The position numbers and the translations under genes were made by a program. The notes beneath the pieces are model-generated. The model made no database searches. It saw only the letters and a program-made list of their open reading frames with translations, and was not told where the DNA came from. From the NCBI GenBank assembly GCA_963693285.1, contig OY848921.1:3095497-3159496 (forward strand): a stretch of 64,000 nt of DNA, given 5' to 3'. This DNA is from Xestospongia muta. Lineage: Eukaryota; Porifera; Demospongiae; Haplosclerida; Petrosiidae. Below are positions 22,177 to 33,873 of the stretch, piece after piece (the first letter of the stretch is position 1; each line of letters opens with the position of its first letter).

Positions 22177-23763
22177 ATGATGGCAAGCAAGAAAATTGTA
22201 ACCCTACCTTTCCTATTACTGTTTCTTTTTGGACTGTACGCTGTTATATACAGTAATCATGTGAACTCTAATCCTACTAGCTCTACTATCAAACCTTTAA
22301 ATGTCTTATTTGTCTCTGGTCCATTACCTGGACATGCTAATGCTTTATTAGCCCTTGGAGAAGAGTTAGTAAGACGTGGACATAATGTAACATTTTGTTC
22401 TTTGGACTCTAAGAACAATTTAATAGACAAGGCAATGGAGAGAGGAATAAAGTATCTTTCTGCTGGCAAAGTGGCAAATTATGAGTCAAAACGAGCAAAT
22501 ATCCACAAAGTTGCCCAATCGTTGTTTTCTAGCAATCCTTGGATGATCTATAAAGCTCTAATGACTGTTATTGAATGGCAAAAAGTATCTGTTGGTCTTA
22601 TAATTGACTATCTTATCAATAATGATGTGACTCAATGGGACATTGTAATATTTGATTATTTGCTAATAAACTCAGTTCCCTGTATTGCCAGATATCACAA
22701 TGTATCTGTAATTGGTGTCTTTAACAGACCTGTCCATAATGATCCACCTTGGCCATATCCTTTAAGTACATCTGGGAAAACAGATAACATTATTTTTCTA
22801 GACAGACTTAGCAATATTCCATCAATGTTCATCAGATCATTGATCAACAATGTTCTATTTTATAGCTCACCCACTGTCGATAAACTATGTAACAAAGTAT
22901 TTCATTGGGGTCCACTTGAAGGATGGGAGTATCCTGCTATTGTACGAACAGTAATTGGCTTTGAGTACCCACGAACAATTTCACCTTTAACAGAATATGT
23001 TGGACCAATATTGTCTAAATTAAATAAACCACTACCTACAGATTTGTCAAAGTGGATACAAGATAAAGAGGACAACAGTGTTATATATATCAGTATGGGA
23101 TCTATTGCTAATACAAGTCATGACTTGGTTGTGGCATTTGTTAACAGTACTAATAGCACTACATACTCTGTAGTGTGGTCTTTAAATGAACTTCACCAAC
23201 ATTTTCTTGATGACATGAAACTTGATTCACACAAATACTTTATTTCATCATGGACACCTCAGGTTACTCTATTACAACATAAGTCTATCTCTATGGCTAT
23301 ACTACATGGTGGTTCTAATGGAGTTCATGAAGCTCTTTACTATGGAGTTCCACTTATAGTGATACCACAATTTGCTGATCAATTTGATTGGGCAGCAATG
23401 GTAGAACATTCTGGAGTTGGTATACAACTCAAACTTCATCAAGTGTCCTCTCAAACTATTAAGAAGAGTATTGAGACAATAGAGTCAGGAGAATATCATA
23501 AAAAGGCTCAAAAGATGAGTCAGATCATGAAGAGAGCAGGAGGTGTAGATAAGGCAGCAGATCTTGTGGAGTTCTATGTTAATGTTGGTTATGATCACCT
23601 GATACCAGGTCCTGTCAAGTACAAATGGAGCTGGATACAATACTACAATATTGATGTACATGTTACACTACTGTGTATCATATTGATCATTATGTATTGT
23701 ATAGTTAAAGTATGTAAGTGTTGCTGTAGATGCTTTTCAATGGAAAAACTCAAAAAGGAGTGA
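22177..23763 (+). CDS. UDP-glycosyltransferase (UGT copy 4, mosaic, intact)
   Basis: 528 residues from the ATG at 22177; a second ATG follows at 22180 and matches the MASKK start of relatives, so the true start may be three bases later. It carries His53 in PLPGH, Asp160 in WDIVIFD, the HGGSNGVHEALYYG signature, FADQ (Ala before Asp-Gln), the membrane helix and the C-terminal EKLKKE (KxKxx). Residues about 26-75 follow the 15095/24220 subtype (SNHVNSNPTSSTIK, NVTFCSLDS) while the rest follows the MASKK subtype, so it is a recombinant. The promoter keeps ATTATTATTCAATA just before the start. Confidence 0.88.
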   Translation: MMASKKIVTLPFLLLFLFGLYAVIYSNHVNSNPTSSTIKPLNVLFVSGPLPGHANALLALGEELVRRGHNVTFCSLDSKNNLIDKAMERGIKYLSAGKVANYESKRANIHKVAQSLFSSNPWMIYKALMTVIEWQKVSVGLIIDYLINNDVTQWDIVIFDYLLINSVPCIARYHNVSVIGVFNRPVHNDPPWPYPLSTSGKTDNIIFLDRLSNIPSMFIRSLINNVLFYSSPTVDKLCNKVFHWGPLEGWEYPAIVRTVIGFEYPRTISPLTEYVGPILSKLNKPLPTDLSKWIQDKEDNSVIYISMGSIANTSHDLVVAFVNSTNSTTYSVVWSLNELHQHFLDDMKLDSHKYFISSWTPQVTLLQHKSISMAILHGGSNGVHEALYYGVPLIVIPQFADQFDWAAMVEHSGVGIQLKLHQVSSQTIKKSIETIESGEYHKKAQKMSQIMKRAGGVDKAADLVEFYVNVGYDHLIPGPVKYKWSWIQYYNIDVHVTLLCIILIIMYCIVKVCKCCCRCFSMEKLKKE

Positions 23764-24219
23764 TAACTAGTTTGCCATATGTAATATATTGTACATGTAA
23801 TTGTATTTTATTTTTTATTTACTAATTGTTCTTCATGTATCTTTTATTAGGTTCAATTTTCATGTCATTTTTTAATAGGTGCTTATGATATGTTTTTGTT
23901 ATTGGTGACATTGTTTAAGTAGTGTTAATGTTCGTTTCTTAGCACTACACTTTTGACGTGTTGTTTTTTTGTAAAAATTGTCATAGTTGTGTTTTGTATT
24001 TAAACATTGCTGTTACAGTTTTGTCATGTTTAAAAAGATTTATCCAAGTTCTAGTTATTCAAAAGTTTAAGTTATCACACCATATATAGTAGTTTGGTAT
24101 ACAGTCTCAAGACCTAGTTATGTAAGCTATTAATATGGATTACCATAGATAAAATGATTTCCTGTCTGAGTTAATTAGTTGGTCATACATCTACCGGTAG
24201 TTACTGCTCAATTAAGATA
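23764..24219. other. UGT spacer
   Basis: T-rich 3' flank of the upstream UGT. From about 24110 it becomes the 5' flank shared with the copy at 15095 (ends CTACCGGTAGTTACTGCTC). ACCGGT is a small palindrome. No gene is seen. Confidence 0.5.
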
Positions 24220-25806
24220 ATGAAGATGGTTGTTCTTTCTCTCGTATTAATGATTGTTTATGGACTAGCTGTGACACACAGTAATCACGTGAACTCTAAT
24301 CCTACTAGCTCCACTATCAAACCTTTAAATGTCTTATTTGTTTCTATCCCAATACCTGGACATGCTAATGCTTTGTTAGCTCTTGGAGAAGAGTTAGTAA
24401 AAACTGGAAGACGTGGACATAATGTAACATTTTGTTCTTTGGACTCTTCCATTAAATTGAATGATAAAGTGAAGGAGAGAGGTATGAAATATTTGTCTGC
24501 TGGTAGTTTGACGAATAAAAAGAATGCTCAAGAAAAATCTAAAGACATTACCCGATGGCTCTCTTCAAGAAATCCTTGGAAAATTTATAAAGCTTTAATG
24601 TTGATGAAGGAATACATAGAAATGAATGTTAGTCCAAATCATTGACTATTTTATAAATAAGGATTTTAAACAATGGGATATAATCATTCATGAACAGTTT
24701 CTATTCAACTCAATTCCTTGTATTGCATAATACAACATCTATCTATTATTGGTGTTATTAATAGACCTTTTAGATATCAAGACCTACCATCTTGGCCTTA
24801 TCCTTTAACGATGTCTGGTAAAACAGATAATCTTCATTTTTTGGACAGACTAAAAACTATTCCATCTTCAATTTTCTCAAACATAATAAAAAGTGTTATG
24901 CTATATAAAACACCAGTCACTGATCGAGTATGTAATGAAGTGTTCCGTTGGGATCCATTTGAAGGATAAGAATATCCTGTAATTGTACGAACAATAATTG
25001 GCTTAGAGTATCCACGGACAAATTCACCTTTAACTGAGTATGTTGGACCAATTTTGTCCAAATTAAAGAAAGCACTACCTACAGATTTGTCAAAGTGGAT
25101 ACAAGATAAAGAGGACAAGAGTGTTATATATATCAGTATGGGGTCATTTCATCACATAACTACAGACCTAGCTATGGCCCTTGTTAACAGTACTAATCAA
25201 ACAGAATATTCTGTGGTATGGTCTCTAATTAATCAACATGTTCTTAGTGGAATAGAACTAAACACAAAGAAATATTTTATTTCATCATGGACTCCTCAGG
25301 TTACTCTATTACAACATAAGTCTATCTCTATGGCTATACTACATGGTGGTTCTAATGGAGTTCACGAAGCTCTTTACTATGGAGTTCCTCTTATTATTGT
25401 ACCGCAAATTGCTAATAAATTGGATTGGGCAGCTAGAGTAGAACAGTCTAGAGTTGGTGTACAACTCAAACCTCATCAAACGACCTCTTAAACTATTAAG
25501 AAGAGTATTGAAAGTATCGGGTCAGAAGGATATCGTGAAAAAGCTTAAAAGATGAGTCAGATCATAAAGAGAGCAGGAGGTGTAGATAAGGCAGCAGATC
25601 TTGTGGAGTTCTATGTTAATGTTGGTTATGATCACCTGATACCAGGTCCTGTCAAGTACAAATGGAGCTGGATACAATACTACAATATTGATGTACATGT
25701 TACACTACTGTGTATCATATTGATCATTAGGTATTGTATAGTTAAAGTATGTAAGTGTTGCTGTAGATACTGTTGTCTGAAAAAAAAACACAAAAAGATT
25801 GAGTGA
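24220..25806 (+). pseudogene. UGT pseudogene, sister of the 15095 copy
   Basis: Full-length but dead. It has an in-frame 12-base insertion before GRRGHN near 24400, a +1 shift near 24640 followed by a -1 shift near 24736, TAA at 24728-24730 shared with the 15095 copy, a TAA in place of Trp at 24967-24969, a TAA in place of Gln at 25489-25491, and another TAA near 25546. ANKLDW replaces the usual DQ pair near 25410. The tail (KVCKCCCRYCC, HKKIE) is intact. It converges on the intact PIGT gene 374 bp downstream. Confidence 0.93.
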
Positions 25807-26179
25807 AGTAAAGTTATTAGGGTATTTTATAATGTTTTTTCCAATGATATCTACTGTACATATATAGTTTATATTATGTTATAGTTGTTCAATTCAGACT
25901 GGATTCTTTTACTTTTGAAACATGACAATTGAGAGAATTTAAAATTAAACTGAGAAAATGATATCTGATCAGGTATTCCAATCAAATCTGATGTGGATTC
26001 ATAAGTATTAAGGTTTTTTCGTGCTTATATATAATTATTTAAATAAATTTAGGTTTGTCAGATCATACTTTCATCATTATACCAACCACAAAAACTTGTA
26101 TTACTCCAGGATTTTGATGATAATATATTAATTAATAACCTTAGTGTCACAATAGATGAAAACTTATAGAAAACATCAT

Positions 26180-29100
26180 TTATTTATCTAGTTCATTGGG
26201 ACCTGTAAAAAAGAAAAATGTATTAGCTCATTAAAATGAATCAAGGAGATATCGCAAAATCTCACATGATATTGCACAACATACACAATTTATTGCAATC
26301 ACAACATTTATCATGATCTAATATATAGTTAAGTTTAGACTTACTAGCTGTTGATTTTTGTAGTAAACTTTTAATTTTTGACCTTAATTTACTAACAATG
26401 CTTTTCTTGTCATCTTCATTCATCGGCTGAAGTGTTTTAGTAGTCAAATTAAAGAGAGATCCAAATCCAATGGCTACTGCTGTACTAACAAAACAAATGA
26501 TGTTGTATGGCATACTAAAATCTGGAATTTGATGAGACACTAATAGTGTCTCACTGTGTATTCTGACAGGTAGAGATCTACATAATAGACAAATATAATA
26601 AGCATCTCTATACGAACAATGCAATATTTGTGATACTATATGATACAGGTAATCAAGCAAAGCATATCATTTATATATGAATTTTCTAAGTAGCAGTATC
26701 ATTTGTGTTCATTTATGGTGCTTTCTGTACAAATGGCTTCTAGCAGCCATATTATTTTAGCATATTTGATTGATATGACTAGTAGTTTAAGGTTTAATTA
26801 AATCACTAGTTTACTCCAGGACAACAGTACTAGACATGGCTTAATTATTGAAATTGCTACATTACACTTACCGACTATAGTTATAGAGACCCTCTCTTCT
26901 GATCAGTGATAGCGGTAAAGCGCAGTTAACACAATAGGGTAGAACAGTAGTTAATACCATAGAACTGTAGATACAAAAAGGGAATATGTGGATAAGCAAG
27001 GTCTGCATTGTACTGTATAAGACTAGAATATTATATCAATGAGTGAAGTTATGATCTCCATAGTTGTCTGTTTCCAAAAGAAATATAATTTCACAGTTGG
27101 TACTGGACATATACAAAGCTTCTTGTAACTTAGTCTATAGTTTCATTAACTTTGACACTACTTTAGACACCTTTAAAGAAATCTGGTACTCTTTATATAG
27201 TTTCAGATTCTTTTGTTCTTTAATTTCACATGTTTTTGTATCACTAAACATTTAAGTAACATTTTCTCTGTGGACACAAGTGATCACATACTTTCATATC
27301 TCTGTGCGCAGTTATGGATTGCAATAAAGCAATTATTGCATCCATACATGTGACCACATCACATATATGTAGAAACTGAAGTAAGATTTGATGCACTGTT
27401 TAGATTAGTTGCCTAGTACTAACATGCTGAACAACTACAGTATTATTCCAATGTCACATTACTTGATATAGAAGCCATGACTTGCATCTGGTGGAAATTC
27501 GTTCCATTTTAAAAATGCTCTGAGGAACTGGACAGAAAGAGTCACATTGGACAATGGAGGGAGAGAGAACAGGTACTCTGTTGTATAAGGTCTCAATCTG
27601 TCAATAGCCGGGGTATATCGACTGTAACGAACTGCTCAAGAAAAAAACATGTGATAAAGCATACTAGTCACTATATATTATTATAATGTAAAATACATGC
27701 TGTAGTTAGCTAATTCCACATATTTGAGTTGACGCATACATATATACTAATCACTATTGTGTAAATGACAAATTCCACAAATTTAAAGAGTTTATAAAAA
27801 GTATATGACATGAATGTATGTTCTATTTATAAAACAATATGTTTCTAGAAAGTATTAAAATTATTAAACTTCAAATGCTGTGATTTGTACTATTGACATA
27901 TAAGTTATCAACTACACCAACTCTTTTACATAACTTGTGCATCATATACCTAGTTGATCTTTACAGTTGATAGTTGCATCATTTAATAATTGAACACAGC
28001 TAATGTCCAGGGTATGAGAAAGAACTCTAAAGTACCATGGTACCATATCCAGTACTGCTACTAACAAAGACAGTTGAGGATCTTGGTTAGTAATCTCTGT
28101 TATAATGCCACCTCTCTCATGACCTGACCCTGAATAAAAGAGTTGGAAACGATAGCTGAATACACAATGTCTAATTACCAGTGACATATCTCTGAACATG
28201 TAGAGGAGACAACAATGACAAACCTATAATAAAGATATATATTGATAATACCATTTATTAGACAGTACCAAGTGTTGCCTCAACTGACAAGGAAATATCA
28301 GAAAAAGATTTATTACCTAGAAAATGTCCATGATGAGTCAATCAATATAATTTATGTTATACACGATTCAAATTAGCCATATATATAATGTATAGATCAA
28401 ATAATGTAATAAATTATAGCTATAATATATTATTATTAAATGCTATGTATGTACTTGTCACACTCTGTACATTATAAACTGCTAGTTTGATATCTTGACC
28501 ATATGCCTTGAGATGTTGCCAACTACTAGGAGGTGGAGTTAATGTGAATTGACCAGCCTAAAAACAAGTACATATAAAACATATAGTCAATGGCTCATTA
28601 TAGAATAATGGTGAGCTTTTAAAGAAACGTTATTAAGAATATAAGTATAAAAATCATCCTAAGATAATTTTAATGGCACTACAACTGCTATAAGGGACTA
28701 GATTACTGCTGAGTATTATAAGACTAGAGAGTTGGAAGAAGCTAGGGAACTAATGAAAGATGTTTCTCAAGTAATGTAAATATGAAGGTTTGATCAGATG
28801 CACCTAATTTAAAGCTCACAATAAAAGTAATTATATTCATTGATTGCTCTGTGCATCAGTGGTTATTGTACACAGGTTAATTTCATTCATCACTGTTGAA
28901 AATCACATACAATACTGCATGTAATTAAGAGGGGTGTGGCCACACCATAGCTATCAGAACATACAGGTATATTAGAGGTTGTATCAACAGAAACAGATGA
29001 ATCAGTTGCTAAGGGACAGTGTGATGATAATGTTTTAGTAAACAATGATCGAAGAGACCAATCTAAAACAAAAAAAAACACAGTAAAACTGATATATATG

Positions 29101-29693
29101 TACTTATACTACTAAATCCTTACAGATCTTTCCTGCTCTATTCTCAGGTCGGAATACTACAGATAGTGTTTGATGAATTTCAGTTCTTACAGATGAGCAA
29201 GCTACATCCTTTACACACAGCATATTTAACAAAAACAAATCATATGTATTAACATACTTTACACATTGGTAGCACTTTCAAACTGACAGAATGATAGTCA
29301 GCATTAAACAACTTAAGAGCTACATATAAACTACCCAAACCAGCCTAACATAAAAAATAAACTAATACTCACATCACATGCAATATACCACTTGTCCACA
29401 AGGCAATAGTTTACTCCATGGAGTAAGATTCTCTGTACAAACAGCTTCACGAGGTAAAGCAGAATAGCGTAGAAATGATGAGGAAATATTTCCTTTAATA
29501 TGAGTTGTTAATAGTGAAATATTGACCTGCATAGTTTACCTGGTAATGCTCCTTGTGGTTTAAATGATAATGATGGCTGATATGTACTGGATATATCAAT
29601 TGAATTCAATGAGGCACACATCAAACCTGACACAGCATTAACTACTCCTTTCCATTGGATATCAACACTTGAATGTGTGAATGTGTGTGTATG

Positions 29694-29748
<55 letters not shown>

Positions 29749-30976
29749 GAAAAAGTAACTGTAAAAGGTTGTTAATTATAAGATTTGGAAACTGTCTATC
29801 CACAAATCTACTGAGAGGTCTTGTTGTATTTTTAACCCTTTCTTAACAAATATGCTAGGAAATAACATTTGTTAATTCTAAAATGGATAATTCTGGCTAT
29901 CTTAAATATTACTATCACATTTGCTTATAGCTTACTTCTCTGTTTTAGGCAGAAACCACATCCAAAACTCTGCTCCAGGAGGTGCAGGCTGAGGAGGATA
30001 TCCCCATGTTGATGTCCGCCATTTTCCCCTAGTTAGGGAAAGATGGAGTTCCTGAACACTGTAGTGGCCTATGATCTCTGCTAGTGACCTTGGAAACATT
30101 CCATAGTGTCGAACTATATGTAAACATAATTATGTACAATATTATAATATTATGTTAAACATTTATCATAACTTCTTAACCACCATTTAAAGCATAATTG
30201 CTCAAGTATACTTTTATAAGACATGACTAAAATTAATGATGTGTACTAATTTTAGACAATTTTGTGAGTACTGTAACAATCACAAAAATTGTACTCACTA
30301 ATAAGTTAAGTGGGTGTGACTCAGAAAAATTGTTAAACTTAATACACGATAAGTTAGAACATTTTTAATTTCTAAATTTAGTAGATTAATAGCAGTAGAT
30401 TTGAGGTAAGAGGATTATTTTCAAATCAGCAATACATTGAGTGGTCTCAATAGTATAAAGGTCATGATTTATCTATTAAGAATGGCAGTGAAGTCTTCAG
30501 AGTTCAGACCCGATCAGTATTGAATGACAGTTTTTCCAATAAATTGATGTTTATCAAGTATAATAAATGTCGTAAGTAAAACTGCATTCATTAGTGAGTT
30601 TTTAAGTTAAAACTGATAAGTGAAAACTGTAGTTTTACTTTGGTTGGTCTGGGAATGAGACTGTGTATTGACTTAATCAATAAAATAAACGTGGGGTTTG
30701 ATGATGCTCATTAAAACTTATTATTAGGGATCATGGACAAGTGATCATTATTTTGAATTATTAGCTGGTTTTAGAATAAATTAACTAACCCTGTATTGGA
30801 TGAGCAAGTTGACTTGGTTCAATGTCCCATGTTGTTAGGTGTTCAAAATGAGCTGATATCCTACCATCTGGTAAATGTCGTAAAAGTAAGTCCTCTTGGT
30901 AACTTTGATCAACAAGATGAAGCGAGCAGCCACAGATAAAGGACAAGAGTAAGCAAAACGATGTGATCAAAGGCAT
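26180..30976 (-). CDS. PIGT: GPI transamidase subunit PIG-T, 14 exons, intact
   Basis: Exons I derive on the minus strand: 30790-30976, 29936-30113, 29540-29667, 29389-29492, 29258-29344, 29124-29208, 28965-29062, 28455-28557, 28179-28223, 27950-28129, 27463-27631, 26872-26964, 26345-26577, 26180-26202. All introns are GT-AG and phases agree throughout; the spliced frame is 1713 bases, 570 residues, close to the human protein. Landmarks are a signal peptide, [65 protein letters not shown] and PDFSMPYN before the C-terminal membrane helix. PIG-T works with PIG-K, GPAA1, PIG-S and PIG-U to attach GPI anchors in the ER lumen. The exact ends of exons 1 and 4 have close alternatives. Confidence 0.9.
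29694..29745. repeat. TA/GA microsatellite in PIGT intron 2
   Basis: A run of TA dinucleotides passes into about 17 GA units, just upstream (in gene sense) of exon 3. The matching place in copy C (62956-62996) has only GA units, so the tract has changed since duplication. Confidence 0.9.
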
Positions 30977-31384
30977 CACTGGTAACCACGCCCCACTTTA
31001 ATTAATTTAGAAACACACGTGGTCTCACATGTTCAATAAGCCCTACCACTGACTATTAAAGCAGCCATTCTGTAGTCACTCCACTACAAAGCAAACACTT
31101 TGTAATTATATAAGTAATGAGCCAAACTAATTAGGGCCAAATAGTCCACACACAAACACACACATCTCTTGCTTTATGATCACACATTTACAATGAGCTC
31201 TACTAAACGTGTGAGGTGGATAATTAAAATTAAGTAAAATAATTATTTCTGAGATAACAAAATTAAAGGAACAAAATGACTGTCAATAAATACAAAATGT
31301 TATCTCTTTCCCAGACCTACTGAAAGGAAAAGTAGTTTGGGAATGAGACTGTATACCAAACTACTATATATGGCAAACTAGTTA
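30977..31384. promoter_or_regulatory. PIGT promoter region / 3' flank of minus-strand UGT
   Basis: This 0.4-kb gap separates the PIGT start from the stop of the minus-strand UGT behind it. On the PIGT sense strand it contains GTAGTGGAGTGACTAC followed by AGAATGGCTGC, which holds a YY1-like ATGGC core, and ends GGGGCGTGGTTACCAGTG before the ATG. Copies of the whole region occur after the UGTs ending at 35471, 41966, 48864 and 54277. The promoter role is inferred from position. Confidence 0.5.
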
Positions 31385-32949
31385 TCACTCCTTTTTGAGT
31401 TTTTCCTTTGAACAACATCTACAGCAACACTTATATACTTTAACTATACAATACATAATGATCAATATGATACACAGTAGTGTAACATGTACATCAATAT
31501 TGTAGTATTGTATCCAGCTCCATTTGTACTTGACAGGACCTGGTATCAGGTGATCATAACCAACATTAACATAGAACTCCACAAGATCTGCTGCCTTATC
31601 CACACCTCCTGCTCTCTTCATGATCTGACTCATCTTTTGAGCCTTTTTATGATATTCTCCTGACTCTATTGTCTCAATACTCTCCCTAATATTTTGAGAG
31701 GTCATTTGATGAAGTTTGAGTCGTACACCAACTCCAGAATGTTCTACTTTTGCTGCCCATTCCAACTGATCACTGACTAGTGGTATTACTATAAGAGGAA
31801 CTCCATAGTAAAGAGCTTCGTGAACTCCATTAGAACCACCATGTAGTATAGCCATAGAGATAGACTTATGTTGTAATAGAGTGGCCTGTGGAGTCCATGA
31901 TGAAATAAAGTATTTGTTTTGGTCAAGCTTTATATCATTAAGAACATGTTGATTAAGTTTATTGAGAGACCATACAACAGAGTAATTAGTTTGAAAGGTA
32001 CTGTTAACAAGTGCCATAGCTAAATCAATAGTAGTATGTGCAAGAGATCCCATACTGATATAAATAACACTGGTATCCTCTTTATCTTGTATCCACTTTG
32101 ACAAATCTGTAGGTAGTGGTTTATTTAATTTAGACAAGATAGGTCCTACATATTCTGTTAAAGGTGAAATTGTTCGTGGGTACTCAAAACCAAAAGCAGA
32201 TAGTATAAAGACAGGAAACTCCCAACATTCAAATTGTGTCCAATGAAAGGCTTTTTTACACATATCACTGGTAATAGTAGATCCAAAGAGTTCAAAAAGA
32301 GAAACAACTGGGAAAGAATATATTAAAGTGCTTCTTAACCTTCCAACAAAATTAAGATTATCTGTTTTTCCTAACAATGGTTCTGGATAAGCCCAAGGTG
32401 GATAATCATATGTAATTCTATCATAAACAGCTACAGTACGTACATTATTATAAGCAGCAAGACATGTTAATGAATGCGATAAAAATTTTGCCATTAAGAC
32501 AATATCCCATTGCTGGATCCCCTGCTTTTTAAGATAACTAGAATAGGATCACAGCTTAATTTTGGAACTCTGCTAGTGACGTCTAACAAACCCTGATATT
32601 TTGTCCATGGGTTGAATGAAGACAAAAGCTTTCCACTTTCAAGATATAACTCACGAAATTGACTTTCATTTAGTAGGAATTTGCCAGCAGACAGATACTC
32701 TATACCTCTCTCCAATGTTTTCTCTTTCAAATTTACCCAATTGTCTAGAGAACAAAAGGATACATTATGTCCACGCCTTACCAGTTCCTCTCCTAGGACT
32801 AACAAAGGATACACATGACCAGCAAATGGAGGAGCTGCCAACAGAACATTTAACTTTTTGATGGAGACATTTCTTGCTTTATTGTCAGTCAAAGAAAGAC
32901 TGTCAGTTGATAGAGCTGCTATAATGAAGACAAAGCAGATGTTCTTCAT
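31385..32949 (-). pseudogene. UGT, minus-strand subtype, single frameshift
   Basis: Starts at the ATG at 32949 (MKNICFVFIIAAL signal peptide) and reads to about 32540, where one A is missing compared with the sister copy at 51385, shifting the frame. The second half reads cleanly to the stop at 31385. It carries PPFAGH, HGGSNGVHEALYYG, VSDQLEW and a KEKLKKE tail (KxKxx). The residue at the catalytic-Asp position is Ala (IVLMAKFL). A single lesion means recent death or a sequencing error; if corrected it would be about 520 residues, similar to the others. Confidence 0.82.
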
Positions 32950-33401
32950 ATTATTGGTGATGTCACTGATAACATACAAAGTAACTAATTAGTTATTACT
33001 TTGTATGGTATTAGTGACAAGATCTTAATTGTGAGCTGTCCATTATTAATTGTGATGGATGGAGCTCATGCATCTACCAAATAGAAAAACTTTCAGAAAT
33101 GTTTTCTATTGTAGAATAGCCTTAAACTTTGTCAAACTGTATACAAGGTTTGGTCATAAGTAGATTGAAGATTAAGTTGAATAGAATTTTATTACAGAAT
33201 AAATAGCAGCAATCCACACACATAAAATATGGAATACTGACTAAACATAAATAATAGTAAATTTTTGTCTTCATTCAACCCATAGACAAAATATATTATA
33301 TTACGTATTTCTCCCTAATTAGAGAAAGATGGAGTTCCTGAACACTGTAGAGACCTATGAATGCTATGATCTTTGCTAGTGACCTTGGAAATATTCCATA
33401 G

Positions 33402-33465
33402 TGTCAAACTATATGTAAACATAATTATGTACATGTACATAATTATGTTTACATATAGTTTGACA
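33402..33465. repeat. 64-bp perfect palindrome
   Basis: Two 32-base arms meet at the centre TGTACA|TGTACA-type core (near 33433/33434) with no spacer and no mismatch. The left arm is the intron-1/exon-2 border of PIGT (compare 30105-30135), so the palindrome arose by inverted duplication of PIGT sequence. Counterparts near 52245-52305 have mismatches, and near 39575-39885 it is split by a MITE. Confidence 0.9.
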
Positions 33466-33778
33466 TGATATATTTATAATATTGTACGATATTATAATAT
33501 TACAACTAACATCTACATTATTTAGAGTTAGAGGAAGAGTAACAAATCATAGATAATACTTTGAGAACACTGTAAAAAGTAATACAATAGAGATAGACTA
33601 TTCTATCCTAAATATTCTGTTAAAGGAGAAATTGTCCATCGGTACTCAAAGCCAAATACTGTTCATGTAATAGCAGGATATTCCCATACTTCAAACCGGT
33701 CTTTTTATTTAGACTGCCTATTTGTCTGACAGGAAGGGAAATGATACCTATCCCCTAAAATTATTAATAATTATTAAT

Positions 33779-33822
33779 TACCGTATAACAGGGTTTTTTT
33801 CGAAAAAATCTGTTATACGGTA
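33779..33822. repeat. 44-bp hairpin insertion
   Basis: TACCGTATAACAG at the left is the exact inverse of CTGTTATACGGTA at the right, around a T-run/A-run loop. The sister region at 52.6 kb lacks it. TA borders both ends, which fits a tiny TA-inserting MITE or its footprint. Confidence 0.6.
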
Positions 33823-33873
33823 TGCTCATCAAATGCCAGACCTAATGTAATTATTATTCAATAGGACAGCATA

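Larger units (their letters stand above)
32950..33873. other. Head-to-head UGT intergenic region (module 1)
   Basis: Lies between divergent UGTs. Contents in order: the 5' flank of the minus UGT; a 31-base inverted UGT scrap at about 33260-33290; a PIGT exon-2 scrap at about 33311-33415; a long palindrome (33402-33465); a minus-strand UGT scrap at about 33605-33690 (the WEYPAI / ISPLTEY region); a hairpin insertion (33779-33822); and the UGT leader. The same order recurs near 39.1-40.4 kb and 51.8-52.7 kb. A shared bidirectional promoter is possible. Confidence 0.6.

Noticed and set aside
30977..30979. Start of PIGT one codon upstream at GTG
   Set aside because: GTG is not a normal nuclear start in animals; the next codon is an ATG that begins a good signal peptide.
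32534..32560. Programmed ribosomal frameshift in the minus-strand UGT
   Set aside because: Sister copies have the extra base and read straight through at this point, so a simple 1-base loss is the better explanation.
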